Source: Methanoplanus limicola DSM 2279 (GTDB lineage Archaea; Halobacteriota; Methanomicrobia; Methanomicrobiales; Methanomicrobiaceae). Taken from it: a stretch of DNA of 64,000 bases. Under the pieces are notes generated by a model, which saw only the letters and a program-made list of their open reading frames with translations, made no database searches and was not told the DNA's origin. The stretch spans positions 2,959,175 to 3,023,174 of the forward strand of contig NZ_CM001436.1 in NCBI RefSeq assembly GCF_000243255.1, in the 5' to 3' direction. Below are positions 46,576 to 55,949 of this stretch, piece by piece; within the stretch, counting starts at the first letter, position 1; each line of letters starts with the position of its first letter. The position numbers and the translations under genes were made by a program.

Positions 46576-46588
46576 GGTTAAGTTAACC
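46576..46588. promoter_or_regulatory. Palindrome GGTTAAGTTAACC between modA and the MOT1-type gene
   Basis: A perfect 6+1+6 inverted repeat in the divergent gap. The sequence TTAACCAAATT follows from it and reappears upstream of the other modA copy (45629-45639), so it may be a binding site for a Mo/W-responsive regulator. No consensus is known to me. Confidence 0.4.
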
Positions 46589-46776
46589 AAATTAACATTA
46601 TAAAAATAAAAATTAAAAAAATATACCATAATAAACTAAAAACCTAAAGACTGGCATTAGTGAATAACAAACTCCACGCACTAAACCACAAAATGTTAAA
46701 TTAGAACAAATAATATTTATCGCGGATGAATGAAAAATGAAAAAATACACAGGGTACAGATCCGGGAGGAGAAATA

Positions 46777-47901
46777 TTGCTGAATAAAATCAAAGGGATC
46801 AGATTTAATCTGAACGAGGCAGCAGGCTCTGTTGGTGACTTCGGCACAATTCTGCCGATAATATTCGGTGTTGCAGTAGTAACTGACATAAATCTCGGCA
46901 CAATATTACTCTTTTTCGCCGTCTGGTACACTCTGGTCGGGATATTATACCGGCTTCCCGTGCCTGTCGAACCGATGAAGGCTATAGGTGCAATAGTTAT
47001 TGCCGAAGGGCTGACATCTCCTGAGATTGCGGCATCAGGAATAATAATCGGAATAATATTCATTGCAACAGGATATCTGAGGGGAATGTCAAAGGTACAG
47101 AAATGGATTCCAAAAAACGTAATCAGGGGAATTCAGGCAGGGCTTGCACTTCTGCTCCTTAAAACATCCCTGAATTTTGTTGTAAACGATATCTTCTATT
47201 CAGCAGTTTCAGTCATTATAATTCTCATATTCCTCCTTATAACAATGAAGACCGCATTTCCTGATCTCTCGGCACTGATAGTGGTCGGAATCGGAATTGC
47301 AGCAGGAATCCTGACAGCCGGAATTCCGGAAATGAGCTTTATTACACTTCCGCAGATAATAATTCCGGATGTAAACGACTTTGCATTCTCATCATGGAAT
47401 CTTGTCATACCCCAGATCCCGCTTACTCTTACCAATGCAATTCTTGCAACATCGCTGCTGGCACACGATCTCTTTAAGAAGGATATTAATCCGGATAATT
47501 TATCAAAAACGATAGGTTTTATGAATCTGATATCCTGCCCTCTGGGAGGATTTCCAATGTGCCACGGGGCAGGAGGAATGGCGGCAATGCACCGCTTCGG
47601 TGCAAGAACGGGAGGCAGCAATATAATTGCCGGAGTAATTTTCCTTGCCATGGCACTTTTTTTTGCAAAGCCCGAGATGCTTGGCATAATTCCTTTAGGG
47701 ATATTTGGAGGACTGTTAATCTTTGCCGCAATTCCGCTTCTGAAGGCATCGGCAAATACAGACTCCGTGATGGTGACTGCAATAACAGCAATTCTTGCAC
47801 CATTTGCCGGAATGACCGTTGCGTTCATCACCGGAATGCTGCTTGCGTATATTGAGATATACAGAAAGAAAGGTATTAAGCAGTCAGATACAAAGATTTG
47901 A
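46777..47901 (+). CDS. MOT1-type (SulP-related) molybdate/sulfate permease
   Basis: 374 residues with about ten membrane helices, starting at TTG after GGGAGGAG. The first helix region NLNEAAGSVGDFGTILPIIFGV and the loop PVPVEPMKAIGAIVIAEGL are the two motifs of the MOT1 family of high-affinity molybdate transporters known from plants and algae. CHGAGGMAAMHRFGARTGGSNIIAG is the third block. No STAS domain is present. Substrate is inferred from family and from placement amid three Mo/W ABC systems; sulfate is possible. It is divergent from the Mod operon. Confidence 0.82.
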   Translation: MLNKIKGIRFNLNEAAGSVGDFGTILPIIFGVAVVTDINLGTILLFFAVWYTLVGILYRLPVPVEPMKAIGAIVIAEGLTSPEIAASGIIIGIIFIATGYLRGMSKVQKWIPKNVIRGIQAGLALLLLKTSLNFVVNDIFYSAVSVIIILIFLLITMKTAFPDLSALIVVGIGIAAGILTAGIPEMSFITLPQIIIPDVNDFAFSSWNLVIPQIPLTLTNAILATSLLAHDLFKKDINPDNLSKTIGFMNLISCPLGGFPMCHGAGGMAAMHRFGARTGGSNIIAGVIFLAMALFFAKPEMLGIIPLGIFGGLLIFAAIPLLKASANTDSVMVTAITAILAPFAGMTVAFITGMLLAYIEIYRKKGIKQSDTKI

Positions 47902-47958
47902 AAAATATCTGCGATAAATCATCCGAAGTATTTACGAAAGAAAAAAGTAAAGATTTCT

Positions 47959-49029
47959 TTAAGATTTTCTGGCAGATGTAATATGAATGTCATCCGGACT
48001 GAAGGTCAGGTAAACCTCCATTCCCGGTTTTAAACTTCTCGTGGCCATTTCTCTTGGAGAGAGGGAGGAATAAACAGATATGCCGCAGTCAATAACTATC
48101 CTGAAATAATTATTTCTCTGAAATATTCCCTCAATTTTACCTTCTAAAATATTACATCCGGAATTCTGAGGCATCTCCCCGCTCAGGATTATATCGGATG
48201 AGTGAATGTAGAGATTTACATCATTACCCACATATCCTGAATACGAGGCCCTTAAGCTGACGCCTTCAATGTCAATTGTGCAGGTGCCGTCACCGCCTAA
48301 ATCTGTAATAATTCCGTCAAATATATTGTCAATACCAGCCATTCTGGCAACAACAGGAGAAGCAGGCGTATTAAATACCTCAGCCAGACTTCCGGTCTGC
48401 TCAAGCCTCCCGTCGGCAATAACTGCAATTCTGTCTGCAAGGGCTATCGCCTCCTCTCTTGAATGTGTCACCTGAACTATGGTTATTCCAAACTCTTTGT
48501 GAATGCTGTCAAGGTCTTTAATAAACCGGTCACGGTTCACAGGGTCCATTGCAGAGAGCGGTTCATCCAGGAGCAGAATTTCAGGATTTACAATAAGTGC
48601 CCGTGCAAGGGCAACCCTCTGCTGTTCACCGCCGCTCATGGTAAGAGGTTTTCTTTTACTGAGGTGGCTGATTCCAAAATGCTTCAGCATTTTATCAACG
48701 GATTCCTTAACCTCTGCCTTACTCTTCTTCGCCATCCTGAGCCCGAAAGCGACATTGTCAAAGATGGTCATATGCGGGAAGAGGGAATAGTCCTGATATA
48801 CAAGAGCGATATCCCTCTTCTCCGGAGGTTTTAAGAAGACATCCTCACCCCTTATCAGAACCCTTCCTGAATCGGGCAGGTGAAGTCCGGCTATGGTCTC
48901 AAGAAGAATTGTCTTACCTGCACCTGAAGGTCCGATTATAAAGAAATATTCGCCTTTATTGATCTTCATTGAGACATCATAGAGGCTGAAACTGCCAAGT
49001 GAGAGGTTTACATTATCAAATTCTATCAT
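47959..49029 (-). CDS. wtpC: Molybdate/tungstate ABC transporter ATP-binding protein (system 2)
   Basis: 356 residues with intact Walker A (GPSGAGKTILLETI), Q-loop (VYQDYSLFPH), signature (MSGGEQQRVALARA), Walker B (EILLLDEPLSAMD) and switch His. A TOBE-like C-terminal domain follows. In the undisturbed order it would follow wtpA and wtpB. The insertion sequence in wtpB lies upstream, so its expression may depend on readthrough or a promoter in or near the element. Confidence 0.86.
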   Translation of the reverse strand: MIEFDNVNLSLGSFSLYDVSMKINKGEYFFIIGPSGAGKTILLETIAGLHLPDSGRVLIRGEDVFLKPPEKRDIALVYQDYSLFPHMTIFDNVAFGLRMAKKSKAEVKESVDKMLKHFGISHLSKRKPLTMSGGEQQRVALARALIVNPEILLLDEPLSAMDPVNRDRFIKDLDSIHKEFGITIVQVTHSREEAIALADRIAVIADGRLEQTGSLAEVFNTPASPVVARMAGIDNIFDGIITDLGGDGTCTIDIEGVSLRASYSGYVGNDVNLYIHSSDIILSGEMPQNSGCNILEGKIEGIFQRNNYFRIVIDCGISVYSSLSPREMATRSLKPGMEVYLTFSPDDIHITSARKS

Positions 49030-49409
49030 GATATTTTCCTCTTCATTCTCTCAGACTCTCTCATCATACCCCTCCAAGCGTTTTATCAGCAGTCTGAGTG
49101 TTGCAAAGACAACAAAGCAGATTACAATTATAATAAATGCAATAGTGCTGCTCTCCTTTAAGCCGCTTGTTGTGAACCGGTAATATATGAGCGTTGAGAT
49201 TATCATCGGATAATATGCTATCATTATTACTGCTGCAAACTCCCCTATCGCCCGGCCCCAGGCAAGAACACTGCCGCTGAAGATGTGCCTTACACTTAAC
49301 GGAAGGACAATCTTCCTGAATGCTGCAAATCTCGTTGCCCCAAGTGTCCGGGCCACATTCTCAAGATGTACGGGCACCTTTTCAAAACCCTCCCGGACTG
49401 TGTTTATGT

Positions 49410-49414
49410 AATAC
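49410..49414. repeat. Left copy of the 5-bp target-site duplication (AATAC)
   Basis: AATAC directly left of the element end at 49415. It matches 51152-51156 on the other side. This is the signature of staggered-cut insertion and is typical of the ISH3/IS4-type elements. Confidence 0.85.
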
Positions 49415-49427
49415 CAGTACTTTAAAC
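49415..49427 (+). repeat. Left terminal inverted repeat of the IS
   Basis: CAGTACTTTAAAC, the perfect complement of the right end. Confidence 0.88.
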
Positions 49428-49650
49428 ATTTCCTGAAAAACCCCATTTTTTGCTCAGAGTATTTCTGCCCAACTTGAGAAAGTTAAGTACTTCTCTATTT
49501 TAATGACAAACCGCATGGACTACTGCGCGTAATACTGCGCGTTTACCCCAATATCGCCAAATTCTTTTAGAATTTAGCCAGAATTTACCTTATTTTTTTG
49601 ACGTACGCCTGATTTATGGTGGGGTTTATATACTCTCAAAAACCCCTCAT

Positions 49651-50817
49651 ATGGCAAATAATTGTCAAAATATAGGCAAATCAGAGCTTAATAAAGAAAA
49701 TAAGCTTGGAAACCTTGAACCGATATGCGCTCTTGTTGAGGGGAATGTAACCTTAACAGGTGGCAGAAACTATGATAGTCTAACGTTGATTCGGGGAGCT
49801 ATCGCTACGGCATGTTCTAATAACTCAATATCCGGTTTTGCAAAAATGACGGAAGGACTACCGTCCCATACGACTTGTCTAAAAAAACTTCATGGCCTTA
49901 ATATGGAGGAATTGACACTAAATACTCCAAAAATGCTTTTAAAAGCGGGAAAAGGAATCCTTAAGAAAGGTCAGAAGTATGATTTTGCAATTGATATAAC
50001 GCTAATTCCATATTATGGGAAAAAGGATAAAGAAAATCCTAAATCTCCAATTGTAGGTGGAAAAAGAAAGGCATCGACAAATTATTTTGTTGGATACCTG
50101 ACATTCTCGGTTGTAAATATGGATAAGCACCTTATACTTCAGGTTATTCCTTTGTTTAGAGATTCCACTAACCTCACCGCAATAAAGAATTGTGTTGATT
50201 TAATTTATGGATATGGATTCAAGATCAAATCTCTGATGCTTGACCGTGAGTTTTACTCTGCTGAAATCTTCAGTTACCTTAAGGAATCTGAAATTCCTCA
50301 CATAGTGCCTGTTAAGAAGAACAGTGATGAACTCAAAAGGCAGCTGAAGGGAAAGAAATCAAAATCATTTGAATATGTTATAAACGCCAAATCGAAGAAT
50401 AAGCTAAAATGTAAGGTGAAAATTGTTGATCGTGTCATTTACATGAAAGGTAAAAAGGGTAAAAAAGGTGCTCTTCATCGTGCTTTTGTTGTGTACAAAA
50501 TTAATACTTCCCCACAATCAATTAGTGAGCGATACAGGCATAGATTTGCCATTGAATCAACATATGTCATTAATAATAAATTCAAAGTAAGAACATCCAC
50601 CAAAGATCATGTGGTGAGATTTTTTTATTATCTAATTGCATGCATAATTCAGAATTTTTGGGTTTTAACAAAATGGAAGCGATTTGCAAAGATTCAGAGA
50701 GGACCAAAAGTAATAGACAGGGACAAATTCCCCTTAAATCATTATCTTGCCATCATATTTGAAGAAAGTATGACTCATTTTCGTATATTAAGGATTGATG
50801 AAATTGCTATAAGCTGA
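49651..50817 (+). CDS. Transposase, IS4 superfamily, ISH3-like
   Basis: 388 residues. The DDE acid motif is visible: the first Asp in FAIDITLIPYYG, the second in SLMLDREFYSAE and the Glu in YRHRFAIESTYVINNK, which matches the Y-(2)-R-(3)-E signature of the IS4 group. The C-terminal end is helical and basic. The frame has no stops or shifts, so the element may still be mobile. Composition is more AT-rich and Lys-rich than neighbours, suggesting a foreign source. Confidence 0.88.
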   Translation: MANNCQNIGKSELNKENKLGNLEPICALVEGNVTLTGGRNYDSLTLIRGAIATACSNNSISGFAKMTEGLPSHTTCLKKLHGLNMEELTLNTPKMLLKAGKGILKKGQKYDFAIDITLIPYYGKKDKENPKSPIVGGKRKASTNYFVGYLTFSVVNMDKHLILQVIPLFRDSTNLTAIKNCVDLIYGYGFKIKSLMLDREFYSAEIFSYLKESEIPHIVPVKKNSDELKRQLKGKKSKSFEYVINAKSKNKLKCKVKIVDRVIYMKGKKGKKGALHRAFVVYKINTSPQSISERYRHRFAIESTYVINNKFKVRTSTKDHVVRFFYYLIACIIQNFWVLTKWKRFAKIQRGPKVIDRDKFPLNHYLAIIFEESMTHFRILRIDEIAIS

Positions 50818-51138
50818 CATTCTGACATCTCAATGAACGGAATATGCAGCTGCGACCGATTTAGCGGTAGCTATCTATAATTTTGTAACTTTTTCACTGG
50901 AAACAATACAATTTCAATTCAAAGATACTCTTTTCAGATTGATCTCGATGAGAAATGGAAGAATTTAATGAGGCCTAAATGGGGATGAGTGATGTTAATC
51001 AAAATAGGTTTACAAAATGTGCCTTGTGACCTCTGTGCAAAAAAACGGGGAATTTAGGACCAATACTGTGATTTGGGCAATTTAAGAGAGTATTTTAAAT
51101 TTAATATTGTAGGTTCGAACATATTAATGATCGTCTAA
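50818..51138. other. Noncoding 3' part of the insertion sequence
   Basis: About 320 bases between the transposase stop and the right inverted repeat. I see no open frame, tRNA or clear second gene. A GGTTCGAAC string near 51112 recalls a tRNA T-loop but has no matching stems. Confidence 0.6.
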
Positions 51139-51151
51139 GTTTAAAGTACTG
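51139..51151 (-). repeat. Right terminal inverted repeat of the IS
   Basis: GTTTAAAGTACTG on the plus strand, complement of the left end. Inner sequences diverge directly after 13 bases. Confidence 0.88.
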
Positions 51152-51156
51152 AATAC
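51152..51156. repeat. Right copy of the 5-bp target-site duplication (AATAC)
   Basis: AATAC directly right of the element. Together with the left copy it defines the exact insertion point inside wtpB and the phase of the broken codon. Confidence 0.85.
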
Positions 51157-51624
51157 GGCGAGGAGACAAAGAACATGGCAGCAACAATTCCCGGGTATGC
51201 ATCCTCAAAGACAAAGCCAAGCGTTCCGAGAGGCTCACCGATAATTCCCCTCCTCATAAAGAGAATATATACAAGAATCCCTGCAACCGTATGGGGAAGC
51301 ATTATCGGGAGATCAACAAGGCCTTCAATAAATCCTTTGCCCCTGAAGTTTACTCTTGCAAGGACATATGCAAGCGGTGTTCCAAAAATCAGCAGCAGTA
51401 TTACCGTATTCAGACCTGCACCAAGGGTGAGAAGGACAGAGTCAATCACCTTTGACTCAGAAGCAACGGAGATGAGATACGGAATATCACCCAGCTGTGC
51501 AAGGGAGATATTGAGAAGGGAGAGAACTGTCAGGAATACAACAAGCCCGCCGATGAGTGAGAAAGAGATTATGCAACTGTCCGGGCGGGGAAATTTCGCA
51601 GACATGATAAAAAAAGAATTTGGT

Positions 51625-52725
51625 TTAGCTGCTCATTTCAACAAGTGCTGAAAGTGAGGAAGGAATATCAAGGAATCCTGTTGCAGGAACAATCGGAGGC
51701 TGTCCTGCATCTTTCATGATCTTCTGTCCGGTCTCACCGATGAGCATAGCAACGAATTTATCTCCGTTTTCAGGCTGATCTGCGGTTGTTGGAACAGTAG
51801 CACCATATACAATAGGCTTTCCTACCATCATTCCGCCTTCGGTCTCGATCTGAACCTTTGCATATGCATCTGCATAGCTGATGGATGAGAGATCGATTGC
51901 TTCCGGAAGTTCAATGTATTTAACACCGGAATCTGCATTCTGTTCTGCAACGCTCATGTATTCCCATGCATAGTCAAGGTTTCCTGCCTCAAGTCCTGCA
52001 ATGAGGTTTACACTCTTCTCATCTATTGAGAGCGGATAAACAGGTGCCGGATCTTTTGCATGGATAGTGGCCACTCCGTCTTCAAATGAGTGTGAAATGC
52101 CGCTTCTCGCTCCGACAAGGTTGTCAAAGATCATATCGTCATTGTAGTTTACCTCAGCAAGCTGAATTACCATAAGTGACCTGTAACCGCACGGGTCAAG
52201 GTTTGGATCTGAGAATGCCCATGCGACATCGTCCTTTCCGAGAATCTCATACCAGTTGTCAGCAGTTACTTCATCTGCATATTTGCTCTTGTCCGTATAA
52301 CAGAGAACCATTCTGTTCTTTGCAAATGTAACATACCAGTCTGCATAGTCAGGGACCATCAGGCCCGGAATTAATGAATAGTCAGCAGATGCATAGACAT
52401 CAGCTACCTTTCCAAGCTCGACTATCTCCTTTGCAAGCTTTGTGCTGCCGCCGGAGTAGAGCTGCACATCAACATCAGTATATTCAGCCTCGTAAGCCGC
52501 TTCCATCTGCTCCATAGGGCTTGCCAGACTTCCGGCATGGAATACCTTAAGAGTACTCTTTTCAGATGTCTCCTGTGCAGCGGTTGGCTGCGCAGTTGCC
52601 TGTGCCGTTGATGCCTCTGTGGGTGTCACGGCCGGAGTGTTATCTCCTGTGCCTGTGCATCCACACATCATGACTGTTGCACATATCAGTGCAGCAACCA
52701 GAAAAAATCCCATAAACTTTTTCAT
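51625..52725 (-). CDS. wtpA: Tungstate/molybdate ABC transporter binding lipoprotein (WtpA)
   Basis: 366 residues from the ATG at 52725 (a 20-codon longer frame lacks a signal peptide). Lipoprotein signal with Cys in MMCGCTG, then a Thr/Ala/Pro linker. The mature part begins LKVFHAGSLASPMEQ, the typical WtpA start, with YSGGSTKLAKEIVELGKVADVYASADYSLIPGLM. The WtpA family binds tungstate and molybdate tightly. First gene of the wtpA-wtpB(IS)-wtpC set, and 20 bases upstream of the interrupted permease start. Confidence 0.88.
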   Translation of the reverse strand: MKKFMGFFLVAALICATVMMCGCTGTGDNTPAVTPTEASTAQATAQPTAAQETSEKSTLKVFHAGSLASPMEQMEAAYEAEYTDVDVQLYSGGSTKLAKEIVELGKVADVYASADYSLIPGLMVPDYADWYVTFAKNRMVLCYTDKSKYADEVTADNWYEILGKDDVAWAFSDPNLDPCGYRSLMVIQLAEVNYNDDMIFDNLVGARSGISHSFEDGVATIHAKDPAPVYPLSIDEKSVNLIAGLEAGNLDYAWEYMSVAEQNADSGVKYIELPEAIDLSSISYADAYAKVQIETEGGMMVGKPIVYGATVPTTADQPENGDKFVAMLIGETGQKIMKDAGQPPIVPATGFLDIPSSLSALVEMSS

Positions 52726-52812
52726 GATGTAAATTTTAGATTGTTTACCAATTATATACTTTTTATTCAAAATTTTTTGAAACAATGTTACAGTGGGATA
52801 AATGGGGCATAT

Positions 52813-53904
52813 TCACACCTTACCCATAACAAAAACGGACCTCGGTTTAAATGAGATCATAACTTCATCTCCTTCTTCAAATCCACTGCCCTCATACTGT
52901 TCCCAGGTTACCATGGCACTGATTCTTATCCCGGCATCAATATCAGCGTACATCATTCTTCCCTGCCGGTGAATGCCGGAAATTTTCCCGGCCAGTATAT
53001 TCCTGCCCTTTACAGGTTCTGCCCTGTGATTATGAACAGTGATCTCTTCAGGCCTGATGCAGAATGCTACCCTGTCACCGAATTTAAATTCACTTTTAAC
53101 GATAAGACTCACATTTCCGGATTTTAAGATGCCATTGACCCCGTCGCCGTATTTTTCCCTGACAGTCCCGTAAAAGACATTATTTATTCCAATAAAACGT
53201 GCAACATTCTCATTGCCAGGTCTTGAAAATATCTCATCCGGAGCTGCAATCTGGAGGAATCTTCCATCCATCATAACACCGATTCTGTCTGAAAGTCTCT
53301 GGCCCTGGAGCATGTCATGGGTTGACATGACAATCGTGGTGCCATATTCCTTATTGTAGTGCAGGATCAGGTCCTCGATCTTCTCGGTATTTACAGGATC
53401 AAGGCTTGCAGTTGGTTCGTCCAGATAGAGAACATCCGGTTTTGAGACAATTGCCCTTGCAAGGGCAACTCTCTGCATCTCCCCTCCGGAAAGTGTTTTA
53501 GCACTTCTCCCGCCATACCCTGACAGTCCAATCTCATCAAGTGCCCGGTTTACAGTTTCATTGATGTCGGTTTTACTGTAACCTCGATATTTAAGCCCGA
53601 TTGCAATATTATCAAAGACATTCATATCAAAGACAGCAGTCTTCTGAAAGACCATAGACATACGCCTTCTTACTTCCACAGGCGTTTTTTTTCCGGAAAA
53701 AAGGTCGTTGCTGTCAAAAAAAATCTGACCGGACGTTGGCCTTTCAAGAGTATTGAGAATTCTTAAGAGTGTTGATTTTCCCTGACCTGATGGACCGATT
53801 ATTGTGAATATTTCACCCTTATTTATATCGGCATAAACACCTTTTAAGACATTATTGGCCTCAAAACTTTTATGGATATTATCAATCTCAATCATATTGT
53901 TCAA
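52813..53904 (-). CDS. tupC: Tungstate ABC transporter ATP-binding protein (TupC-like)
   Basis: 363 residues; Walker A GPSGQGKSTLLRILN, Q-loop VFQKTAVFDM, signature LSGGEMQRVALARA, Walker B VLYLDEPTASLD, switch His in STHDM. A TOBE-like domain is at the C terminus. Overlaps the permease gene by 4 bases, the last gene of a TupABC operon. Confidence 0.87.
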   Translation of the reverse strand: MNNMIEIDNIHKSFEANNVLKGVYADINKGEIFTIIGPSGQGKSTLLRILNTLERPTSGQIFFDSNDLFSGKKTPVEVRRRMSMVFQKTAVFDMNVFDNIAIGLKYRGYSKTDINETVNRALDEIGLSGYGGRSAKTLSGGEMQRVALARAIVSKPDVLYLDEPTASLDPVNTEKIEDLILHYNKEYGTTIVMSTHDMLQGQRLSDRIGVMMDGRFLQIAAPDEIFSRPGNENVARFIGINNVFYGTVREKYGDGVNGILKSGNVSLIVKSEFKFGDRVAFCIRPEEITVHNHRAEPVKGRNILAGKISGIHRQGRMMYADIDAGIRISAMVTWEQYEGSGFEEGDEVMISFKPRSVFVMGKV

Positions 53905-54587
53905 CTCTGCTGAAATCTGGATACAATCATTGTGACAGTCAGTGCAATAAGCAGGAGAATAATTCCGAGTGCAACTGAGAGTGAAAAATTGCCTATATTG
54001 GTTTCAAGTGTAATTGCAGTAGTAAGAATTCTTGTGTGGCCCTTTATATTGCCTCCAATCATTATTGCGGCACCGACTTCTGATATCGCACGTGAAAAAC
54101 CCATAATTACGGCGGACATTATTGCAAATCTTGCCTCAAGAATCATTGATGAGAAGAACTGACCTGTAGTTGCGCCAAGGGAGACTATTGTGTCACGGAT
54201 TGTTGAGTCGAGGTTTGACAGGGCAGATATTGTAAGTCCGGTAATTATCGGAAGGATCAGTACAACCTGACCAAGCATAACACCTGTAGAAGTGAATAAA
54301 AGGTCAAGAAACCCCAGAGGGCCGTTATTGGAGAGGATCATGTACATCACAAGACCAACAACAACTGTAGGCAGGGCATATAATGTCTGGATGACACTGA
54401 TCAGAGTTTTCCGGCCATAAAACTCATTAAAGGCAATATAAATTCCAAGCGGGATACATAATATCGAGGCAATAAGGGTTGCACCAAGCGTTATCGTCAG
54501 TGTCCTGATTGTGATATCCACTACTTCAGGATTCAGGGTGATAATCAATACAAAGGCCTGATAAATACCCTCAATAATATAATTCAT
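53901..54587 (-). CDS. tupB: Tungstate ABC transporter permease (TupB-like)
   Basis: 228 residues and five to six helices. Segments ITLGATLIASILCIPLGIYIAFNEF, YALPTVVVGLVMYMILS, and the ATPase-contact loop RDTIVSLGATTGQFFSSMILEARFAIMSAVIMGFSRAISEVGAAIMIGGN are typical of the TupB/PstC-like permeases. It overlaps tupC by 4 bases and lies 90 bases after tupA. Confidence 0.87.
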   Translation of the reverse strand: MNYIIEGIYQAFVLIITLNPEVVDITIRTLTITLGATLIASILCIPLGIYIAFNEFYGRKTLISVIQTLYALPTVVVGLVMYMILSNNGPLGFLDLLFTSTGVMLGQVVLILPIITGLTISALSNLDSTIRDTIVSLGATTGQFFSSMILEARFAIMSAVIMGFSRAISEVGAAIMIGGNIKGHTRILTTAITLETNIGNFSLSVALGIILLLIALTVTMIVSRFQQS

Positions 54588-54677
54588 ATAATCAGCCCTC
54601 TTAATTCAGTAAAACACCAGAGAATATTAATATATTCCAGGAAAAAAATGATTTTCCGGAAATTCCGGAATCATTGT

Positions 54678-55709
54678 TCAGGCAATCGGTGCGGAGATCT
54701 CGTCCTGTGTTACACCTGAAGGTGAGAGCACATCCAAAGCGCCCATTGCAGGGAAGAAGAGTGGCTGACCGTAATCTTTTACGCCAAATACCTTAATTTC
54801 GTCCTGAACATCATCAGTAATCAGGTAGTTAACCCAGTCCTTTCCGACTTCAACATTGGTGTCAGGATATTTATCCGGATTTACAAGTATAGCGCCGTAG
54901 ATGTTAATCAGGTCATCGCCTTCATTTACAAGTTCTGCAAGGTTGATAGTTCCGTCTCCCTGATATTTAAGGTAGGTTCCGATATCGGTTAGAGTGTAAG
55001 CGTCCATCTCGTCTGCCATTGTGAGTGTACCGCCCATTCCTGTGCCGGCCTCAACATACCAGTCTTCTTTTACCCAGACAGGTTCATACTCGGCATAGTC
55101 ATAGCCTGCTACAGACCAGAGTGCCTTCTCTTTGCCGTGTGTTCCTGAGCTGTCGCCACGGGAGACAAACTTCACGCCTTCAGCGCCTTCACTGCCTTTT
55201 GCAAGAATTGTTTCAAGAGCCTCTGTCGGGGCCATGCCTTTAATTCCGGCAGGGTCACTCTCAGGGCCTACGATTTCAAAATAATTGTAGCCAAATACCC
55301 TGCGGTCAGTGCCTGAGCCGTCTTCAATAAATGCGTTTTCTCTTGCACGGTCGTGGACCATAATGAGATCAACATCACCGTTTGCACCGTATTCAAGGGC
55401 TGTTCCGGTGCCTACTGCTGTGATCTTAATGTCAACGCCGGTATCGTTCATGAACTCTCCTGCGAGCTGATCAAGAAGACCTGTTGCATAAAGACTTGTT
55501 GTGGTTGCAATAAGCAGTTCGTTGTCTGCGTACTCTTTCTGGGCAGCTTCGGCCGGAGCCGGAGTTGCTGCTACAGTCTGCTCTGCGGTTGCAGTGGGAT
55601 TTGCAGTCTGTGCTGAACCATCAGTTCCTGTACATCCTGCTGTAAGCATCACACATGCAAATGCAGACAGAAGAAGAATTGCCAGAACCTTAAAATTCTT
55701 AATCTCCAT
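54678..55709 (-). CDS. tupA: Tungstate ABC transporter binding lipoprotein (TupA-like)
   Basis: 343 residues. The signal ends in MLTAGCTG (lipobox Cys). The mature part has NELLIATTTSLYATGLLDQLAGEF, ITAVGTGTALEYGANGDVDLIMVHDRARENAFIEDGSG and FVSRGDSSGTHGKEKALW, which are the TupA hallmarks for tungstate. An upstream GTG at 55712 is possible, but the ATG at 55709 is preferred. First gene of the tup operon. Confidence 0.9.
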   Translation of the reverse strand: MEIKNFKVLAILLLSAFACVMLTAGCTGTDGSAQTANPTATAEQTVAATPAPAEAAQKEYADNELLIATTTSLYATGLLDQLAGEFMNDTGVDIKITAVGTGTALEYGANGDVDLIMVHDRARENAFIEDGSGTDRRVFGYNYFEIVGPESDPAGIKGMAPTEALETILAKGSEGAEGVKFVSRGDSSGTHGKEKALWSVAGYDYAEYEPVWVKEDWYVEAGTGMGGTLTMADEMDAYTLTDIGTYLKYQGDGTINLAELVNEGDDLINIYGAILVNPDKYPDTNVEVGKDWVNYLITDDVQDEIKVFGVKDYGQPLFFPAMGALDVLSPSGVTQDEISAPIA

Positions 55710-55949
55710 CACCTGAATATTTGATTATAAGTACTTAATATTTGTTTTGAAAAAAATTGAAACATTAATGAAACCTGATTAACATTGAGAAGGAAAAGAG
55801 AAAAGTTCACAATAAATAATTATAACTAATAATTAATATTTAAAGCACACATACATATAAAATTACCAGCCAGACTGCACATTAATGGCAGCACAATTCT
55901 CAGATAATAAAATAACAGAAAAAACCCGTATATTACCCTTAAAAAAAGA

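Larger units (their letters stand above)
49415..51151 (+). mobile_element. IS4-superfamily (ISH3-like) insertion sequence, 1,737 bp
   Basis: Bounded by 13-bp perfect terminal inverted repeats (CAGTACTTTAAAC at 49415-49427 and its complement at 51139-51151) and a 5-bp target duplication. One transposase gene is on the plus strand, opposite to the host operon. The 3' side after the transposase holds about 320 noncoding bases. Family placement rests on the transposase motifs, DNA-cut size and duplication length; ISH3 is my best guess. Confidence 0.88.
49051..51605 (-). pseudogene. wtpB: wtpB permease gene cut in two by an insertion sequence
   Basis: The N-terminal piece (51605 down to about 51152) encodes four helices ending AMFFVSSPY. 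The C-terminal piece (49414 down to 49051) starts YINTVREGFEKVPVHLENVARTLGATRFAAFRKIVLPLS, which is the ATPase-contact loop. Between them lies the 1,737-bp element at 49415-51151 flanked by AATAC. Removing the element and one AATAC joins the pieces as SSPYYINTVREG in one uninterrupted frame of 270 codons plus stop. No other lesion is seen, so the insertion looks recent. As it stands the gene cannot make a whole permease. It is the middle gene of wtpA-wtpB-wtpC. Confidence 0.93.

Noticed and set aside
51105-51125. GGTTCGAAC string resembling a tRNA T-loop near the IS end
   Set aside because: No acceptor, D or anticodon stems can be formed around it.
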